Source: Flavitalea plasmicola (GTDB lineage Bacteria > Bacteroidota > Bacteroidia > Chitinophagales > Chitinophagaceae). From it: a stretch of DNA of 64,000 bases. The notes beneath the pieces were generated by a model, which did not search any database, was not told the DNA's origin, and saw only the letters and a program-made list of their open reading frames with translations. Below are positions 23,763-32,768 of this stretch, piece after piece; positions within the stretch are counted from its first letter, which is position 1, and each line of letters begins with the position of its first letter. The stretch is from the NCBI RefSeq assembly GCF_030546645.1, contig NZ_JAUOTO010000004.1:620001-684000 (forward strand), read 5' to 3'. The translations under genes and the position numbers were made by a program.

Positions 23763-25358
23763 ATGCTTTTAAATAATATAAGGTTCCGGGCAGCCTGCTA
23801 TATGCTGTTATCCGGGATGATGGGGGCGGCCGCGTGTAATACGGCCGCCCCTTACCATAAGAACCATTCCCGTGCGGGAGTGAAAGACGCAGACATTGCC
23901 CGGGGTGAGGCGCTGGCGGTGAAATATTGCCAGTCCTGTCATATGCTGCCCTTGCCTGATCTGCTGGGGGCCGGGACGTGGGAGAAAGGCGTACTGCCAG
24001 CCATGGGGCCGCGCCTGGGCATATTCGAATACATGCATCAACGTTACCCTGAAAACAGCCAGGATCCGAATGTGGGCAGAGGGTTCTATCCGTCTGCGCC
24101 CATGCTGACTGCGGAGGAGTGGGGGGATATCATTACTTATTATACGGCCCTGGCCCCGGACAGCCTGACGGTACCGCCACGTACGGAGGCGCTTCGGCCG
24201 GATACGGCCAGATTCAGGATCATGCTGCCGCAAATGGTGGCTGCTGCACCGGGCGGAGTTGACCCATCGCCACCTGCTACCTGTTTTATACAATATGACA
24301 GTCTCCTGCAACAGGTGATGAGTTCGGATATACTGACCCATTCATTTTCCCGATGGAACAAGAAATTACAACCTGCAGCTACGGCAATTGTTCCAGGGGC
24401 AGTGGTCTCGATGGTACATAGCGATACAGGGTTCCTGGCCTGCAATATCGGAGCTTTTCAACCGAATAATACCATGGCGGGATATATAGACCGGTGGGTG
24501 CCGGGGAAGCCATTTATGACTCCGACGTTCACCACTGTGCACCAGGGCCTCCTACGTCCTGTGCACATAGCCGAAGCCGATCTCAATGGGGATGGCAGGA
24601 AGGATATAGTAGTCTGCGAGTTCGGATATATCAAGGGTGAGCTCAGCTGGCTGGAAAACAGGGGTGACGGCACCTATGCAAAGCATATATTGCGTAATAT
24701 GCCGGGGGCTATCCGCGTGGTGATAGAGGATCATGATCACGACGGCCTGCCCGATATCTGGGTATTGTTTGCACAGGGCGAGGAAGGCATCTTTTTGTAT
24801 ACCAATAAGGGCGGGGGACAGTTCTCCGAGCGGGAGGTGCTGCGATTTCCCCCCAGTTATGGTTCTACGTATTTCGAACTGGCCGATCTCAATGGGGATG
24901 GCAGGAAGGATATTCTATATACCTGCGGAGACAACGGAGATTTCTCCACCGTGCTCAAGCCCTATCACGGGATCTATATCTTCATCAATGACAGCGCTGT
25001 CCATTTTACACAACAATATTTTTTCCAAATGAATGGCTGCTACCGGGCCATGGCCACTGACCTGGACAGGGACGGCCTGCCGGATATCGCGGCCACGGCT
25101 TATTTTGCGGATTACAGTCATCATCCCGAGGAGGGATTCATATACCTGCATAACAACAAAGGACTGCATTTCGATCCCCATACGGTGCCGGGTACGGAGG
25201 TGGGAAGATGGATCACCATGGATGTACAGGATGTGGATGGAGACGGGTGGCCGGATGTCCTGCTGGCGAATTGCAGCGTGGGTCCTGTCTTCGACCACGG
25301 CGCTACGGACTGGAAAAAAGGCCCTCCATTTATGCTGCTGAGGAACAGCGGAAAGTAA
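23763..25358 (+). CDS. Cytochrome c/FG-GAP (VCBS) repeat lipoprotein
   Basis: A 531-residue two-part protein. A lipoprotein signal ends at Cys25 (GAAAC). One CQSCH haem-binding site follows (Cys56, Cys59, His60), with a cytochrome-like region to about residue 135. The remaining part is a beta-propeller of FG-GAP/VCBS repeats with calcium-binding Asp-rich loops: DLNGDGRKDIVV, DHDHDGLPDIWV, DLNGDGRKDILY, DLDRDGLPDIAA and DVDGDGWPDVLL. It is probably on the periplasmic or outer face. It is the third gene of the SusC/SusD operon, which ties the uptake system to electron transfer; the nearby GMC dehydrogenase locus offers a donor. The sequence DLNGDGRKDI occurs twice with almost identical DNA. Confidence 0.88.
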   Translation: MLLNNIRFRAACYMLLSGMMGAAACNTAAPYHKNHSRAGVKDADIARGEALAVKYCQSCHMLPLPDLLGAGTWEKGVLPAMGPRLGIFEYMHQRYPENSQDPNVGRGFYPSAPMLTAEEWGDIITYYTALAPDSLTVPPRTEALRPDTARFRIMLPQMVAAAPGGVDPSPPATCFIQYDSLLQQVMSSDILTHSFSRWNKKLQPAATAIVPGAVVSMVHSDTGFLACNIGAFQPNNTMAGYIDRWVPGKPFMTPTFTTVHQGLLRPVHIAEADLNGDGRKDIVVCEFGYIKGELSWLENRGDGTYAKHILRNMPGAIRVVIEDHDHDGLPDIWVLFAQGEEGIFLYTNKGGGQFSEREVLRFPPSYGSTYFELADLNGDGRKDILYTCGDNGDFSTVLKPYHGIYIFINDSAVHFTQQYFFQMNGCYRAMATDLDRDGLPDIAATAYFADYSHHPEEGFIYLHNNKGLHFDPHTVPGTEVGRWITMDVQDVDGDGWPDVLLANCSVGPVFDHGATDWKKGPPFMLLRNSGK

Positions 25359-25381
25359 GTTTTCGGCTATCTTTGGGGTCT

Positions 25382-25813
25382 ATGGCGAATCTTTCTACGT
25401 GGGTGTTGTATGCGTTGCTGTCCGCATTTTTTGCAGCTCTTACGGCGATCTTCGCCAAGGCGGGGTTGAAGGATGTCAACTCTGATCTTGCCACTGCCGT
25501 GCGGACAGCCGTGGTCCTTTTGATCACCTGGGGGATCGTGCTGTACCGGGGACATGGAAAGGAGGTAGGAGGGCTTTCACGCAGCAACTGGCTTTTCCTT
25601 ATTTTGTCGGCCATTGCTACGGGCTTATCCTGGTTGTTTTACTACCGGGCTTTGCAAATGGGGAAGGTGTCCGAGGTGAGTGTGATCGATAAGGGAAGTA
25701 TCGTTTTTACCATATTGTTGTCCTTTGTTTTTCTTCGCGAGCCCCTGACATTGCGGGTAATGCTGGCGGCTATCCTTATCTTCGCGGGCATGTTAGTGCT
25801 GGTATGGAAATAA
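25382..25813 (+). CDS. Single-domain EamA/DMT transporter
   Basis: A 143-residue membrane protein with one EamA unit: five hydrophobic segments at about 6-24, 40-54, 69-87, 97-117 and 122-142. The family pattern is seen in FAALTAIFAKAGLKDVNS and YYRALQMGKVSEVSVIDKGS. Full-size DMT exporters have two such units, so this protein should work as a dimer. The ATG at 25382 is chosen because the frame upstream overlaps the FG-GAP gene and carries no membrane pattern. It lies 23 bases after the FG-GAP gene and 12 before the TauE-like gene. The substrate is unknown. Confidence 0.88.
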   Translation: MANLSTWVLYALLSAFFAALTAIFAKAGLKDVNSDLATAVRTAVVLLITWGIVLYRGHGKEVGGLSRSNWLFLILSAIATGLSWLFYYRALQMGKVSEVSVIDKGSIVFTILLSFVFLREPLTLRVMLAAILIFAGMLVLVWK

Positions 25814-25825
25814 TTCAATAAATAC

Positions 25826-26656
25826 ATGATGGATTCCGTCTGGTTGTTGTTTGCCATAGGGTTATTGGTAGGTGGACTTGGTACGCTGATAGGGGCAGGA
25901 GGAGGGTTTATCCTCGTGCCTGTGCTGTTATTCCTGTATCCTTCTTTAGCGCCTGACACGATCACGGCCATCTCCATGGCGATCGTCGCATGTAATGCTA
26001 TTTCGGGAACATTGGCTTATGCGCGCGCGCAGCGGGTGGATTATAAGGCAGGCATACAATTTGCAGCTTTTACCATACCGGGAAGCATTTTGGGAGTGAT
26101 GGTCACCAGGGTAATATCGAGATCGCTGTTTTCTATGGTATTCGGAGGCTTGCTGATCCTTCTTGCTTTTTATTTATTGTTTTCGAAGAAGGACTATAAG
26201 AAGATACCTGTGAATAAGGGATATGGGAGATCTACCCAGGTCCGCATCCTGACAGACCGGAAGGGAGAGACCTATCGTTATTCTTACAACCAGTATATTG
26301 GCTGGGGGATTAGCCTGGTGGTGGGATTTATCTCGCCGATCCTGGGCATCGGAGGAGGCATTATTCATGTGCCTGCCTTGATCAACTGGCTACAATTCCC
26401 GGTGCATATAGCCACTGCTACCTCTCATTTTATACTGGCTGTCATGTCCGTGGTGAGTGTGGTGGTGCATATAGTGCAGGGCAGCTATCATGATCCGGCG
26501 ATACAGCGCATGGTATTCTGTTTGGGGCTGGGGGCGATTGCCGGCGCTCAGGCTGGCGCTTATTTTTCTCACCGGATACGAGGGCGGGCCATCGAGCGGG
26601 CCCTGGCTGTTTCCCTGGGGTTAGTAGGTATCCGCATCCTGCTGGGGCAGCTTTAA
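25826..26656 (+). CDS. Sulfite exporter TauE/SafE family permease
   Basis: A 276-residue inner-membrane permease with eight predicted helices in two homologous halves. Each half opens with the TauE glycine motif: GLLVGGLGTLIGAGGGFILVP near residues 10-30, and VVGFISPILGIGGGIIHVP near 165-183. A cytosolic loop of about 45 charged residues (KKDYKKIPVNKGYGRSTQV) separates them. Family members export sulfite, sulfonates or organic anions; the substrate cannot be told here. It follows the EamA gene after 12 bases, and could still be part of the SusC-led transcript. Confidence 0.9.
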   Translation: MMDSVWLLFAIGLLVGGLGTLIGAGGGFILVPVLLFLYPSLAPDTITAISMAIVACNAISGTLAYARAQRVDYKAGIQFAAFTIPGSILGVMVTRVISRSLFSMVFGGLLILLAFYLLFSKKDYKKIPVNKGYGRSTQVRILTDRKGETYRYSYNQYIGWGISLVVGFISPILGIGGGIIHVPALINWLQFPVHIATATSHFILAVMSVVSVVVHIVQGSYHDPAIQRMVFCLGLGAIAGAQAGAYFSHRIRGRAIERALAVSLGLVGIRILLGQL

Positions 26657-26755
26657 TCTCCTTTTAATTAAACCTTTGTTTTTTTAACACGTCTGAGCAC
26701 AATAACGGGCTAACTTTTTGCATTGTATTAACTCTAATAAGATAAAAAACCTAGT

Positions 26756-27205
26756 ATGACAAAACACACCGCATTGACCAGGACTACCATGATCGCCGCA
26801 TTGTTCGTTTCACTTATTGGATTGGGCTCCTGTACAAAACATACTACCCAGGTAGTGGACCAGGGCTTTTCTGCTATTTACACTATTCATTCGGGGGATT
26901 GGAAGGTGGATACCTATACGGGAGGGACCGGCTCGCCATTGAACCAATATGCGACCAATCTGAGTGTGCCGGAGATAGACGATAAGATCGTTGCCAATGG
27001 AGGGGTGATCGTTTATCTTTCTTTTGACGGAGGGAATACGTATGATGCGTTGCCGGAGGAGATTACCGGGATTACCTACAATGCGATCCATTCCAAGGGC
27101 AATGTATATATAGGGTTCCGGACGATCGATGGATCTCAGCCTACTCTTCCCAGTGGGGATGTCCTTGCCAAGGTGGTGATCCTGGACGCCACCCCGCTGG
27201 ATTAA
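26756..27205 (+). CDS. Small lipoprotein of unknown function
   Basis: A 149-residue protein without a family I recognise. The signal peptide (TTMIAALFVSLIGLGSC) ends in a lipobox with Cys27. The mature domain is beta-rich (FSAIYTIHSGDWKVDTYTGG, GGVIVYLSFDGGNTYDALP, GNVYIGFRTIDGS and DVLAKVVILDA), with evenly spaced strands resembling an immunoglobulin-like or beta-sandwich fold. The pattern is common among small Chitinophagaceae lipoproteins. It has its own terminator at 27225-27259 and an upstream gap of 99 bases, so it is probably monocistronic. Confidence 0.8.
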   Translation: MTKHTALTRTTMIAALFVSLIGLGSCTKHTTQVVDQGFSAIYTIHSGDWKVDTYTGGTGSPLNQYATNLSVPEIDDKIVANGGVIVYLSFDGGNTYDALPEEITGITYNAIHSKGNVYIGFRTIDGSQPTLPSGDVLAKVVILDATPLD

Positions 27206-27224
27206 AGATCTTTCTATGGTGTCA

Positions 27225-27259
27225 GCCCTGGCCCGATTTACCGGCCAGGGCATTTTTTT
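27225..27259 (+). terminator. Rho-independent terminator
   Basis: GCCCTGGCC (27225-27233) pairs with GGCCAGGGC (27243-27251), nine base pairs, followed by ATTTTTTT. It lies 20 bases after the small lipoprotein gene. Confidence 0.92.
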
Positions 27260-27438
27260 ATGCAAAAGCGGGTTAACTGGGAATATCTTATTAATTTCAA
27301 GAATAAGAACCCCTGACGCCCGATATGTCATTACCTCAGCCCTTCTCAGTTTATCCATCTGCCTCTAAGGTGTGGCCCGATAGTTGCCGTATTGCTTCAT
27401 TCCCCCTATTTTTAAGGTCAACCACACGCTAATATCCT

Positions 27439-28047
27439 GTGTCAATTGAATTTATACATAATGAAAAAGAGCTGCTTCATCGTGTAGCCCAGGATGACAG
27501 AGAAGCTTTCAGGCAGTTGTATGGGTACTATTACAAGATTGTCCAACAGTATGTGCGTCTTTTTGTGCCTTCCAGGGATAACCTGGAGGAATTGACGCAG
27601 GATATCTTCATAAAGATGTGGGAGAAGCGTCAGCGCCTGGCGACGGTGGATAGCTTTAAGGATTATATATTCATCGTATCGCGGAATACGGTGTTCAACT
27701 ATTTCCGGTCGCTAAAGGTCCAGCAGCAGACCCGGGAGCTGGATGAAGGGATGGAGTCCACGTCTGCGCATCATTCCGAGCATGCCGTCTTGTATAAGCA
27801 ATACTATCATATTGCGGCAGAGGGGATGGATAAGCTGACGCCCAGGCGGCGGGAGATCTTAAAGATGCGTATCGAGCAGGGTTTTACCCTGGATGAGATC
27901 GCCGGCAAGCTGGGTATTTCCCGGGCGGCTGTGAAGAAACAACTGTATGAGGCAACCGCATTTGTAAGACAGTATTTGATCGATCATGCCCAGATATCGA
28001 TGGTCTTGTTTGTTTTTCTCTCCCTCTTTGATGTTCTAAGTATTTGA
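27439..28047 (+). CDS. ECF-type RNA polymerase sigma factor (FecI-like), first copy
   Basis: A 202-residue sigma-70 family ECF factor of the FecI-like branch. Region 2 is seen in DREAFRQLYGYYYKIVQQYVRL, LEELTQDIFIKMWEKR and FIVSRNTVFNYFRS; region 4 in LTPRRREILKMRIEQGF, TLDEIAGKLGISRAAVKKQL. A hydrophobic tail (SMVLFVFLSLFDVLSI) ends the protein. The start is GTG at 27439 because no ATG lies in frame near the family start. It is followed by FecR, an STN-type SusC and SusD, the standard trans-envelope relay in which ligand at the porin releases the sigma factor. Confidence 0.93.
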   Translation: MSIEFIHNEKELLHRVAQDDREAFRQLYGYYYKIVQQYVRLFVPSRDNLEELTQDIFIKMWEKRQRLATVDSFKDYIFIVSRNTVFNYFRSLKVQQQTRELDEGMESTSAHHSEHAVLYKQYYHIAAEGMDKLTPRRREILKMRIEQGFTLDEIAGKLGISRAAVKKQLYEATAFVRQYLIDHAQISMVLFVFLSLFDVLSI

Positions 28048-28123
28048 TTTTCACTTGCTTGAAGTTTTCTGCATTTTTTTTCAAAAAAATAGGCTTTTCG
28101 GGGTATCCCCTGACTATCCGTGC

Positions 28124-28133
28124 GTGTCTTTAT
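28124..28133 (+). promoter_or_regulatory. Candidate ECF-dependent promoter motif before fecR (first copy)
   Basis: GTGTCTTTAT ends 17 bases before the FecR ATG. The second FecR gene has GTGTCCTTAT ending 17 bases before an ATG. GGGGTATCCCC lies at 28100-28110. Position and recurrence suggest a promoter read by the neighbouring sigma factors, but this is inference. Confidence 0.35.
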
Positions 28134-28150
28134 CATAACACCTTATTTTT

Positions 28151-29185
28151 ATGAATCTAAAGGATGCCCGATCATTTGTTGCACGTTTCGTTAAAGGGGA
28201 ATATACCCCGGAGGAATATGCAACATTTTTACGGTGGCTCCAGGACGCTTCGATCGATGAGCTGGGAATTATTGCAGACGAACATGAAGCACTATTCGAA
28301 CAGTGGTCGTTGGCTGCTGTCGCTCCTTCTCCTGAGTGGGTGGGGCAACTGGAGCAGAAACTGGATGAGCAGGAAAGATTAGCGCCGGTGAAAAGGTTGA
28401 ATACTGGCCGGGTAGTGAGAAGGCCGATGTGGATAGCGGCAGCTTCTGTTTTGCTGGCGGTCACCGGGGGATATTTGTGGTACAATCATTCGATAGACAA
28501 ACAGGCAGCGGTCGCAGATAATCCTGTCATAGCTCTTAATAAAGTTTTTTCGGTCGCCCGTGGGGGACAGCAGCAGGAGTTCACGCTGGCTGACGGCAGT
28601 AAGATCTGGTTGAATGCCGCCAGCACATTGAAGTATCCTGCGAGCTTCAGCGGGTCTGAACGTACGGTGGAATTGACGGGTGAAGCCTATTTCGAGGTGA
28701 CGGGCAGCGCTGCCAGACCTTTCCATGTTAAGATCAAAGGGGCCGAGATCGAGGTGTTGGGAACGCATTTTAACGTGAAAGCCTATGGTGAGGAGTCTTC
28801 CAGCAAGACAACGCTTGTAGACGGTGCGGTGAAAGTGATAAGAGGTACAGAAACTTTGCAGCTCAAGCCAGGTGAGCAAGCTGAAATAGTGTATCCTACA
28901 TCGGGAGCGAATCCTCCGATGAAGCTTCAAAAGGGTGTTGACATCGATCATGTCTTGTCCTGGAAGAGCGGGGATCTGGAATTCAAGGATGATGCCCTAT
29001 CAAATGTCATGCAGGCCATCTCCCGTTGTTACGATGTTGAGATCCGCTACCAGTCGGGAATACCGGAGGCGCGTTTTACCGGAAACTTCTCACGTCAGTC
29101 CAATATCCAACAGATTTTGAATCAATTAGAGCACCAAAACATACATTGTTCGTTACAGGGTAAAGTAGTTACAGTATTACGTTAG
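28151..29185 (+). CDS. FecR family anti-sigma factor, first copy
   Basis: A 344-residue inner-membrane regulator. The N-terminal cytosolic part (MNLKDARSFVARFVKGEYTP in its first 20 residues) binds the sigma factor. A single membrane helix follows near 97-115 (MWIAAASVLLAVTGGYLWY). The periplasmic FecR domain has FTLADGSKIWLNAASTLKYP, GEAYFEVTG and IEVLGTHFNVKAYG. The C-terminal DUF4974/STN-like domain (FKDDALSNVMQAISRCYDVEIRY) receives the signal from the STN domain of SusC. It sits 103 bases after the ECF sigma gene and 133 bases before SusC, with a long inverted repeat in the latter gap. Confidence 0.93.
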   Translation: MNLKDARSFVARFVKGEYTPEEYATFLRWLQDASIDELGIIADEHEALFEQWSLAAVAPSPEWVGQLEQKLDEQERLAPVKRLNTGRVVRRPMWIAAASVLLAVTGGYLWYNHSIDKQAAVADNPVIALNKVFSVARGGQQQEFTLADGSKIWLNAASTLKYPASFSGSERTVELTGEAYFEVTGSAARPFHVKIKGAEIEVLGTHFNVKAYGEESSSKTTLVDGAVKVIRGTETLQLKPGEQAEIVYPTSGANPPMKLQKGVDIDHVLSWKSGDLEFKDDALSNVMQAISRCYDVEIRYQSGIPEARFTGNFSRQSNIQQILNQLEHQNIHCSLQGKVVTVLR

Positions 29186-29223
29186 AGCACCATATTGTCC
29201 ATAACCATTGAACCGAGTCCGCC

Positions 29224-29302
29224 AGTTACAGCCGCTGTCATGGGTAAGAAATAAGTATTTTTCTTATATTTACTCATGATTCGCAGGCTGTAACTTTATT
29301 TA
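29224..29302 (+). other. Long inverted repeat between fecR and susC (attenuator-like)
   Basis: AGTTACAGCC (29224-29233) pairs perfectly with GGCTGTAACT (29286-29295). Inside, CATGGGTAAG and neighbouring ATAAG face CTTAT and TTACTCATG, extending the stem imperfectly. A T-rich run (TTTATTTATT) follows the outer arm. It may terminate most fecR transcripts, protect the susC 5' end, or both. Confidence 0.6.
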
Positions 29303-29318
29303 TTCAAACCTTCGCCTA

Positions 29319-32300
29319 ATGGGCTCGATGAAACCGGTTGCTTTCTTACTGCTTATAGCCTGCTTACAGAGAAGCACCACCGGATATTGCCAAACATCGA
29401 ACAAGGTAACGCTCTCGGAAAGGAATACATCTTTAGAAAAAATTCTTATTGCCATACGCAAGCAGACCGGCATCACCTACTTCGGGGATGCAGCGTGGCC
29501 GCAGCTAGCGCATAAAGTGACGATCTCCGTCAGGGATATGCCTTTCCGGGAGGTGTTGGACATCTGTTTTCGGGGGCAGCCGTTGTATTATGAGATGGTG
29601 GACGGCGCTATTTCCATTCATATCATCCGCACAAAAGATTTCCTATTACGTGGTGTGATCCGCAACGAAAAGCAGGAGGCTGTACCGGGCGCCTCCATAT
29701 TTTCCAAGGGTGGGGGCAAGCCTTCTTCCGCCATCAGCGATGAGAGCGGAGGATTCAGCATCATGCTGGGCAAGCAGGACACGAGCCTGGTGTTCAGCAG
29801 CATCAATTACGAGACGAAAGAAATGCCTTACAGGGGAGAGAAGGAAATGAACGTAGAGGTGAAGGCCAGGATCATCGAGCTGGCCGGTGCAGTGGTGGCG
29901 CATAATGGATACCAGGATGTGCCGAAGGAAAGGGCTACGGGCAGTTATAGCCAGGTGACCAATACCGTGATCGAAAGGGCTGTGTCGACCAATGTATTGG
30001 ACAGGCTGGACGGAGTGACTTCCAGCCTGATCTTTAACAAGAATGTGGTACCGGGGACGAATCAGTCGGTGATCACGATCCGGGGACGTAGTACGATCAA
30101 TGCGAATCCGGATCCACTGGTCGTGGTGGACAATTTTCCTTACAGCGGGAATATCAATAATATCAATCCGGAGGATATCGAGACGGTGACGGTGCTGAAG
30201 GATGCGGCGGCGGCTTCGATCTGGGGAGCTTTTTCGGGGAATGGGGTGATTGTGATGACGACGAAGAAGGGAAGGTACAACCAGGCGAAGAAGTGGAATT
30301 TTACTACGAGCATGATGGCAGGGGAGAAGCCGGATCTGTATTATCAGCCGATCATGAGCTCGAAGGATTATATTGGGGTGGAGGAGTTTTTGTTTGACAG
30401 CAGCTTTTATCAGCAGAAAGAAATGAATTCTTCTCATCCTGTGTTATCTCCGGTGGTGGAGATCCTCATCAAAAAAAGGGATGGAGTTATTTCCGCCGCC
30501 GATGCGCAGGCGCAGCTGGATGCCCTGGGGAAGGTGGACACCCGGCAAGACCTTAAGAAATATTTTTACCGGCATAGTCTGAACCAGCTGTATGCGTTGA
30601 ATTTCAGCGGGGGGAGCGCCAGGGATCATTACTTTGTTTCTGCGGGGTACAACAAGGACCTGTCTAACCTGGTAAGGAACCAATATGACCGGATCACGCT
30701 GAATGGAAGTAATACCTGGAGCATTCTGCCAAAGAAGCTGGAGCTCCGTACGGACTTTACGTTTGTGTCGAGTGGTGTGCAGAATAATAATATTGGTGAT
30801 ATAAATGCATCGTACCCTTATCTGAAGCTGGCTGATGCCAATGGCAATGCCGTGTCTGTTCCGGTGGGGTTACGTCAAACCTACGTAGATACCGTGGGTG
30901 GCGGACAATTATTAGACTGGCATTACCGGCCCCTGGATGAATTACAGAATGCAGACGACAAGACAAAGCTTACGGATTACCGGCTCAATATCGGCCTGCA
31001 GTACACCATCCATAAGGGGTTGAATGCGCATCTTTATTATCAGTACCAACATGGGAAGTCGGATGAAAAGAATTTCCAAAGCGTTCAAACCTATGCTACC
31101 CGAGACCTCATTAATTCTTATACGCGAATAAATGCGGATGGCAAGCTTTCCTGGCCTATACCCAAGGGTGGGATCATGGATGAGACGATCAACAGTTATG
31201 ATGCGCATAATGTGCGCCTTCAATTGAATTATGACCACGCATTTGACGCGGAAAATCAGTTGAATGTACTAGCTGGTTGGGAACTAAGGGATGTGGAAGG
31301 TCATTACGACGGCACCCGTCTCTACGGATATGATCCCGGTACAAATTCGGGTGACACGGTAGATTATACTCAAGATTACCTTCTGTATTACACTCCCTCT
31401 ACGGCTAAAATTCCATACCAGGACCGGCATTACGGTACCTCCGATCGTTTCCTTTCCTATTATGGCAATGCTTCTTATTCTTATCGTCAACGATATATCA
31501 TTTCGGCCAGTGCCCGCCGGGATGAGTCGAATCTCTTTGGCGTGCGCACGAATCAGAAAGGCGTACCCTTGTGGTCAGTAGGAGCGGCGTGGGAAATGTC
31601 ACGGGAAAATTTCTATCGCATAGACTGGCTGCCCTTTTTAAAGCTGCGGGTCACCGATGGATACAATGGTAATGTGGATCGGTCAGTATCGGCCTATACT
31701 ACGGCACAGCTCAATGGATTTGTAAATGATTATGGGACGGCCTATAGTGGTATTGTAAATCCACCCAATCCTTCCCTGCGATGGGAGAAGATCAATATTT
31801 TCAATGCAGGCCTGGATTTTGCCAGCCGGAACAACCGGGCGGAAGGCAGTTTCGAATACTATATCAAGAGCGGTAAAGATTTGATCGGCCAGACCATGAT
31901 GGATCCTACCACTGGCGTGATCGTGTTTACGGGTAATACTGCCAACATGGTTGCCCACGGCTGGGATCTCGCTCTCCATACCCGGAACCTGGTGGGGCCA
32001 TTCAGGTGGAACAGTGACTGGCTGTTCAGCCGAGTTAAGGATAAAGTGACGCGTTATGCTGTGGCACAGGCTTCCGTGGAGGCTTACACTAAAACAGGCA
32101 CCATCAATCCTTTGGTGGGCAGACCTTTATACTCTGTGTATGCCTTGCGCTGGATGGGGCTGGACCCTCGTTCGGGCGATCCCTTAGGTAACTTGCATGG
32201 GCAACCGGACACCAGCTATGGTAAATTCATTACCTATCCAGTGGATAGCCTGATCTATAAGGGACCTGCTTATCCAACGTTCTTCGGCAGCTGGCGTAAT

Positions 32301-32756
32301 ACTTTCAACTGGCGAAGATTTGAGCTGTCCTTCAATATTATTTTCAAGCTGGGGTATAGTTTTCGAAGGAATTCAATCGAGTATGCCGGCGTATACAGCG
32401 GCATTTCAAAAGGGCGCTCCGATTATGCGCTTCGCTGGCAAAAGCCAGGGGACGAAAAGACGACGAATGTGCCCTCCCGGCCTTTTCCACTCAATAATAG
32501 CCGGGACCAATTTTATGCCAATTCGGAGGTGCTGATCGAAAAGGGGGACCATGTTCGTCTACAGGATATCCGGATCAGCTATGATCTGCCTAAAAAGTCC
32601 TATGCAAGGCTTCCCCTACAGGCGATCCGTTTTTACCTTTATGCAAACAATATCGGCATTCTTTGGAAGGCAAACCATAAAGGTATCGATCCGGATTATG
32701 TTAATAGTATTCCGAACCCCCGAACACTGGCCTTGGGGTGTAAGCTGGAATTTTAA
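29319..32756 (+). CDS. SusC/RagA TonB-linked outer membrane protein with STN domain, first copy
   Basis: A 1145-residue signalling TonB-dependent transporter. A signal peptide (VAFLLLIACLQRSTTGYCQ) leads to an STN (secretin/TonB N-terminal) domain (LEKILIAIRKQTGITYFG, FREVLDICFRGQPLYYEM), which talks to FecR. A carboxypeptidase-regulatory-like domain follows from about residue 110 (FLLRGVIRNEKQEAVPGASI). The plug has ITIRGRSTINANPDPLVVVD, VTVLKDAAAASIWGAFSG and NGVIVMTTKKG, then a long barrel. The TonB region VVAHNGYQDVPKERATGSY deviates from the usual VVxxGYG. It is 12 bases upstream of its SusD partner. The substrate is unknown. Confidence 0.95.
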   Translation: MGSMKPVAFLLLIACLQRSTTGYCQTSNKVTLSERNTSLEKILIAIRKQTGITYFGDAAWPQLAHKVTISVRDMPFREVLDICFRGQPLYYEMVDGAISIHIIRTKDFLLRGVIRNEKQEAVPGASIFSKGGGKPSSAISDESGGFSIMLGKQDTSLVFSSINYETKEMPYRGEKEMNVEVKARIIELAGAVVAHNGYQDVPKERATGSYSQVTNTVIERAVSTNVLDRLDGVTSSLIFNKNVVPGTNQSVITIRGRSTINANPDPLVVVDNFPYSGNINNINPEDIETVTVLKDAAAASIWGAFSGNGVIVMTTKKGRYNQAKKWNFTTSMMAGEKPDLYYQPIMSSKDYIGVEEFLFDSSFYQQKEMNSSHPVLSPVVEILIKKRDGVISAADAQAQLDALGKVDTRQDLKKYFYRHSLNQLYALNFSGGSARDHYFVSAGYNKDLSNLVRNQYDRITLNGSNTWSILPKKLELRTDFTFVSSGVQNNNIGDINASYPYLKLADANGNAVSVPVGLRQTYVDTVGGGQLLDWHYRPLDELQNADDKTKLTDYRLNIGLQYTIHKGLNAHLYYQYQHGKSDEKNFQSVQTYATRDLINSYTRINADGKLSWPIPKGGIMDETINSYDAHNVRLQLNYDHAFDAENQLNVLAGWELRDVEGHYDGTRLYGYDPGTNSGDTVDYTQDYLLYYTPSTAKIPYQDRHYGTSDRFLSYYGNASYSYRQRYIISASARRDESNLFGVRTNQKGVPLWSVGAAWEMSRENFYRIDWLPFLKLRVTDGYNGNVDRSVSAYTTAQLNGFVNDYGTAYSGIVNPPNPSLRWEKINIFNAGLDFASRNNRAEGSFEYYIKSGKDLIGQTMMDPTTGVIVFTGNTANMVAHGWDLALHTRNLVGPFRWNSDWLFSRVKDKVTRYAVAQASVEAYTKTGTINPLVGRPLYSVYALRWMGLDPRSGDPLGNLHGQPDTSYGKFITYPVDSLIYKGPAYPTFFGSWRNTFNWRRFELSFNIIFKLGYSFRRNSIEYAGVYSGISKGRSDYALRWQKPGDEKTTNVPSRPFPLNNSRDQFYANSEVLIEKGDHVRLQDIRISYDLPKKSYARLPLQAIRFYLYANNIGILWKANHKGIDPDYVNSIPNPRTLALGCKLEF

Positions 32757-32768
32757 ATAAAGCGGCGT

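Noticed and set aside
24590-24912. A long direct repeat in the cytochrome/FG-GAP gene (CTCAATGGGGATGGCAGGAA at two places)
   Set aside because: It encodes the repeated calcium-binding loop DLNGDGRKD of the propeller and is explained by the protein repeat.
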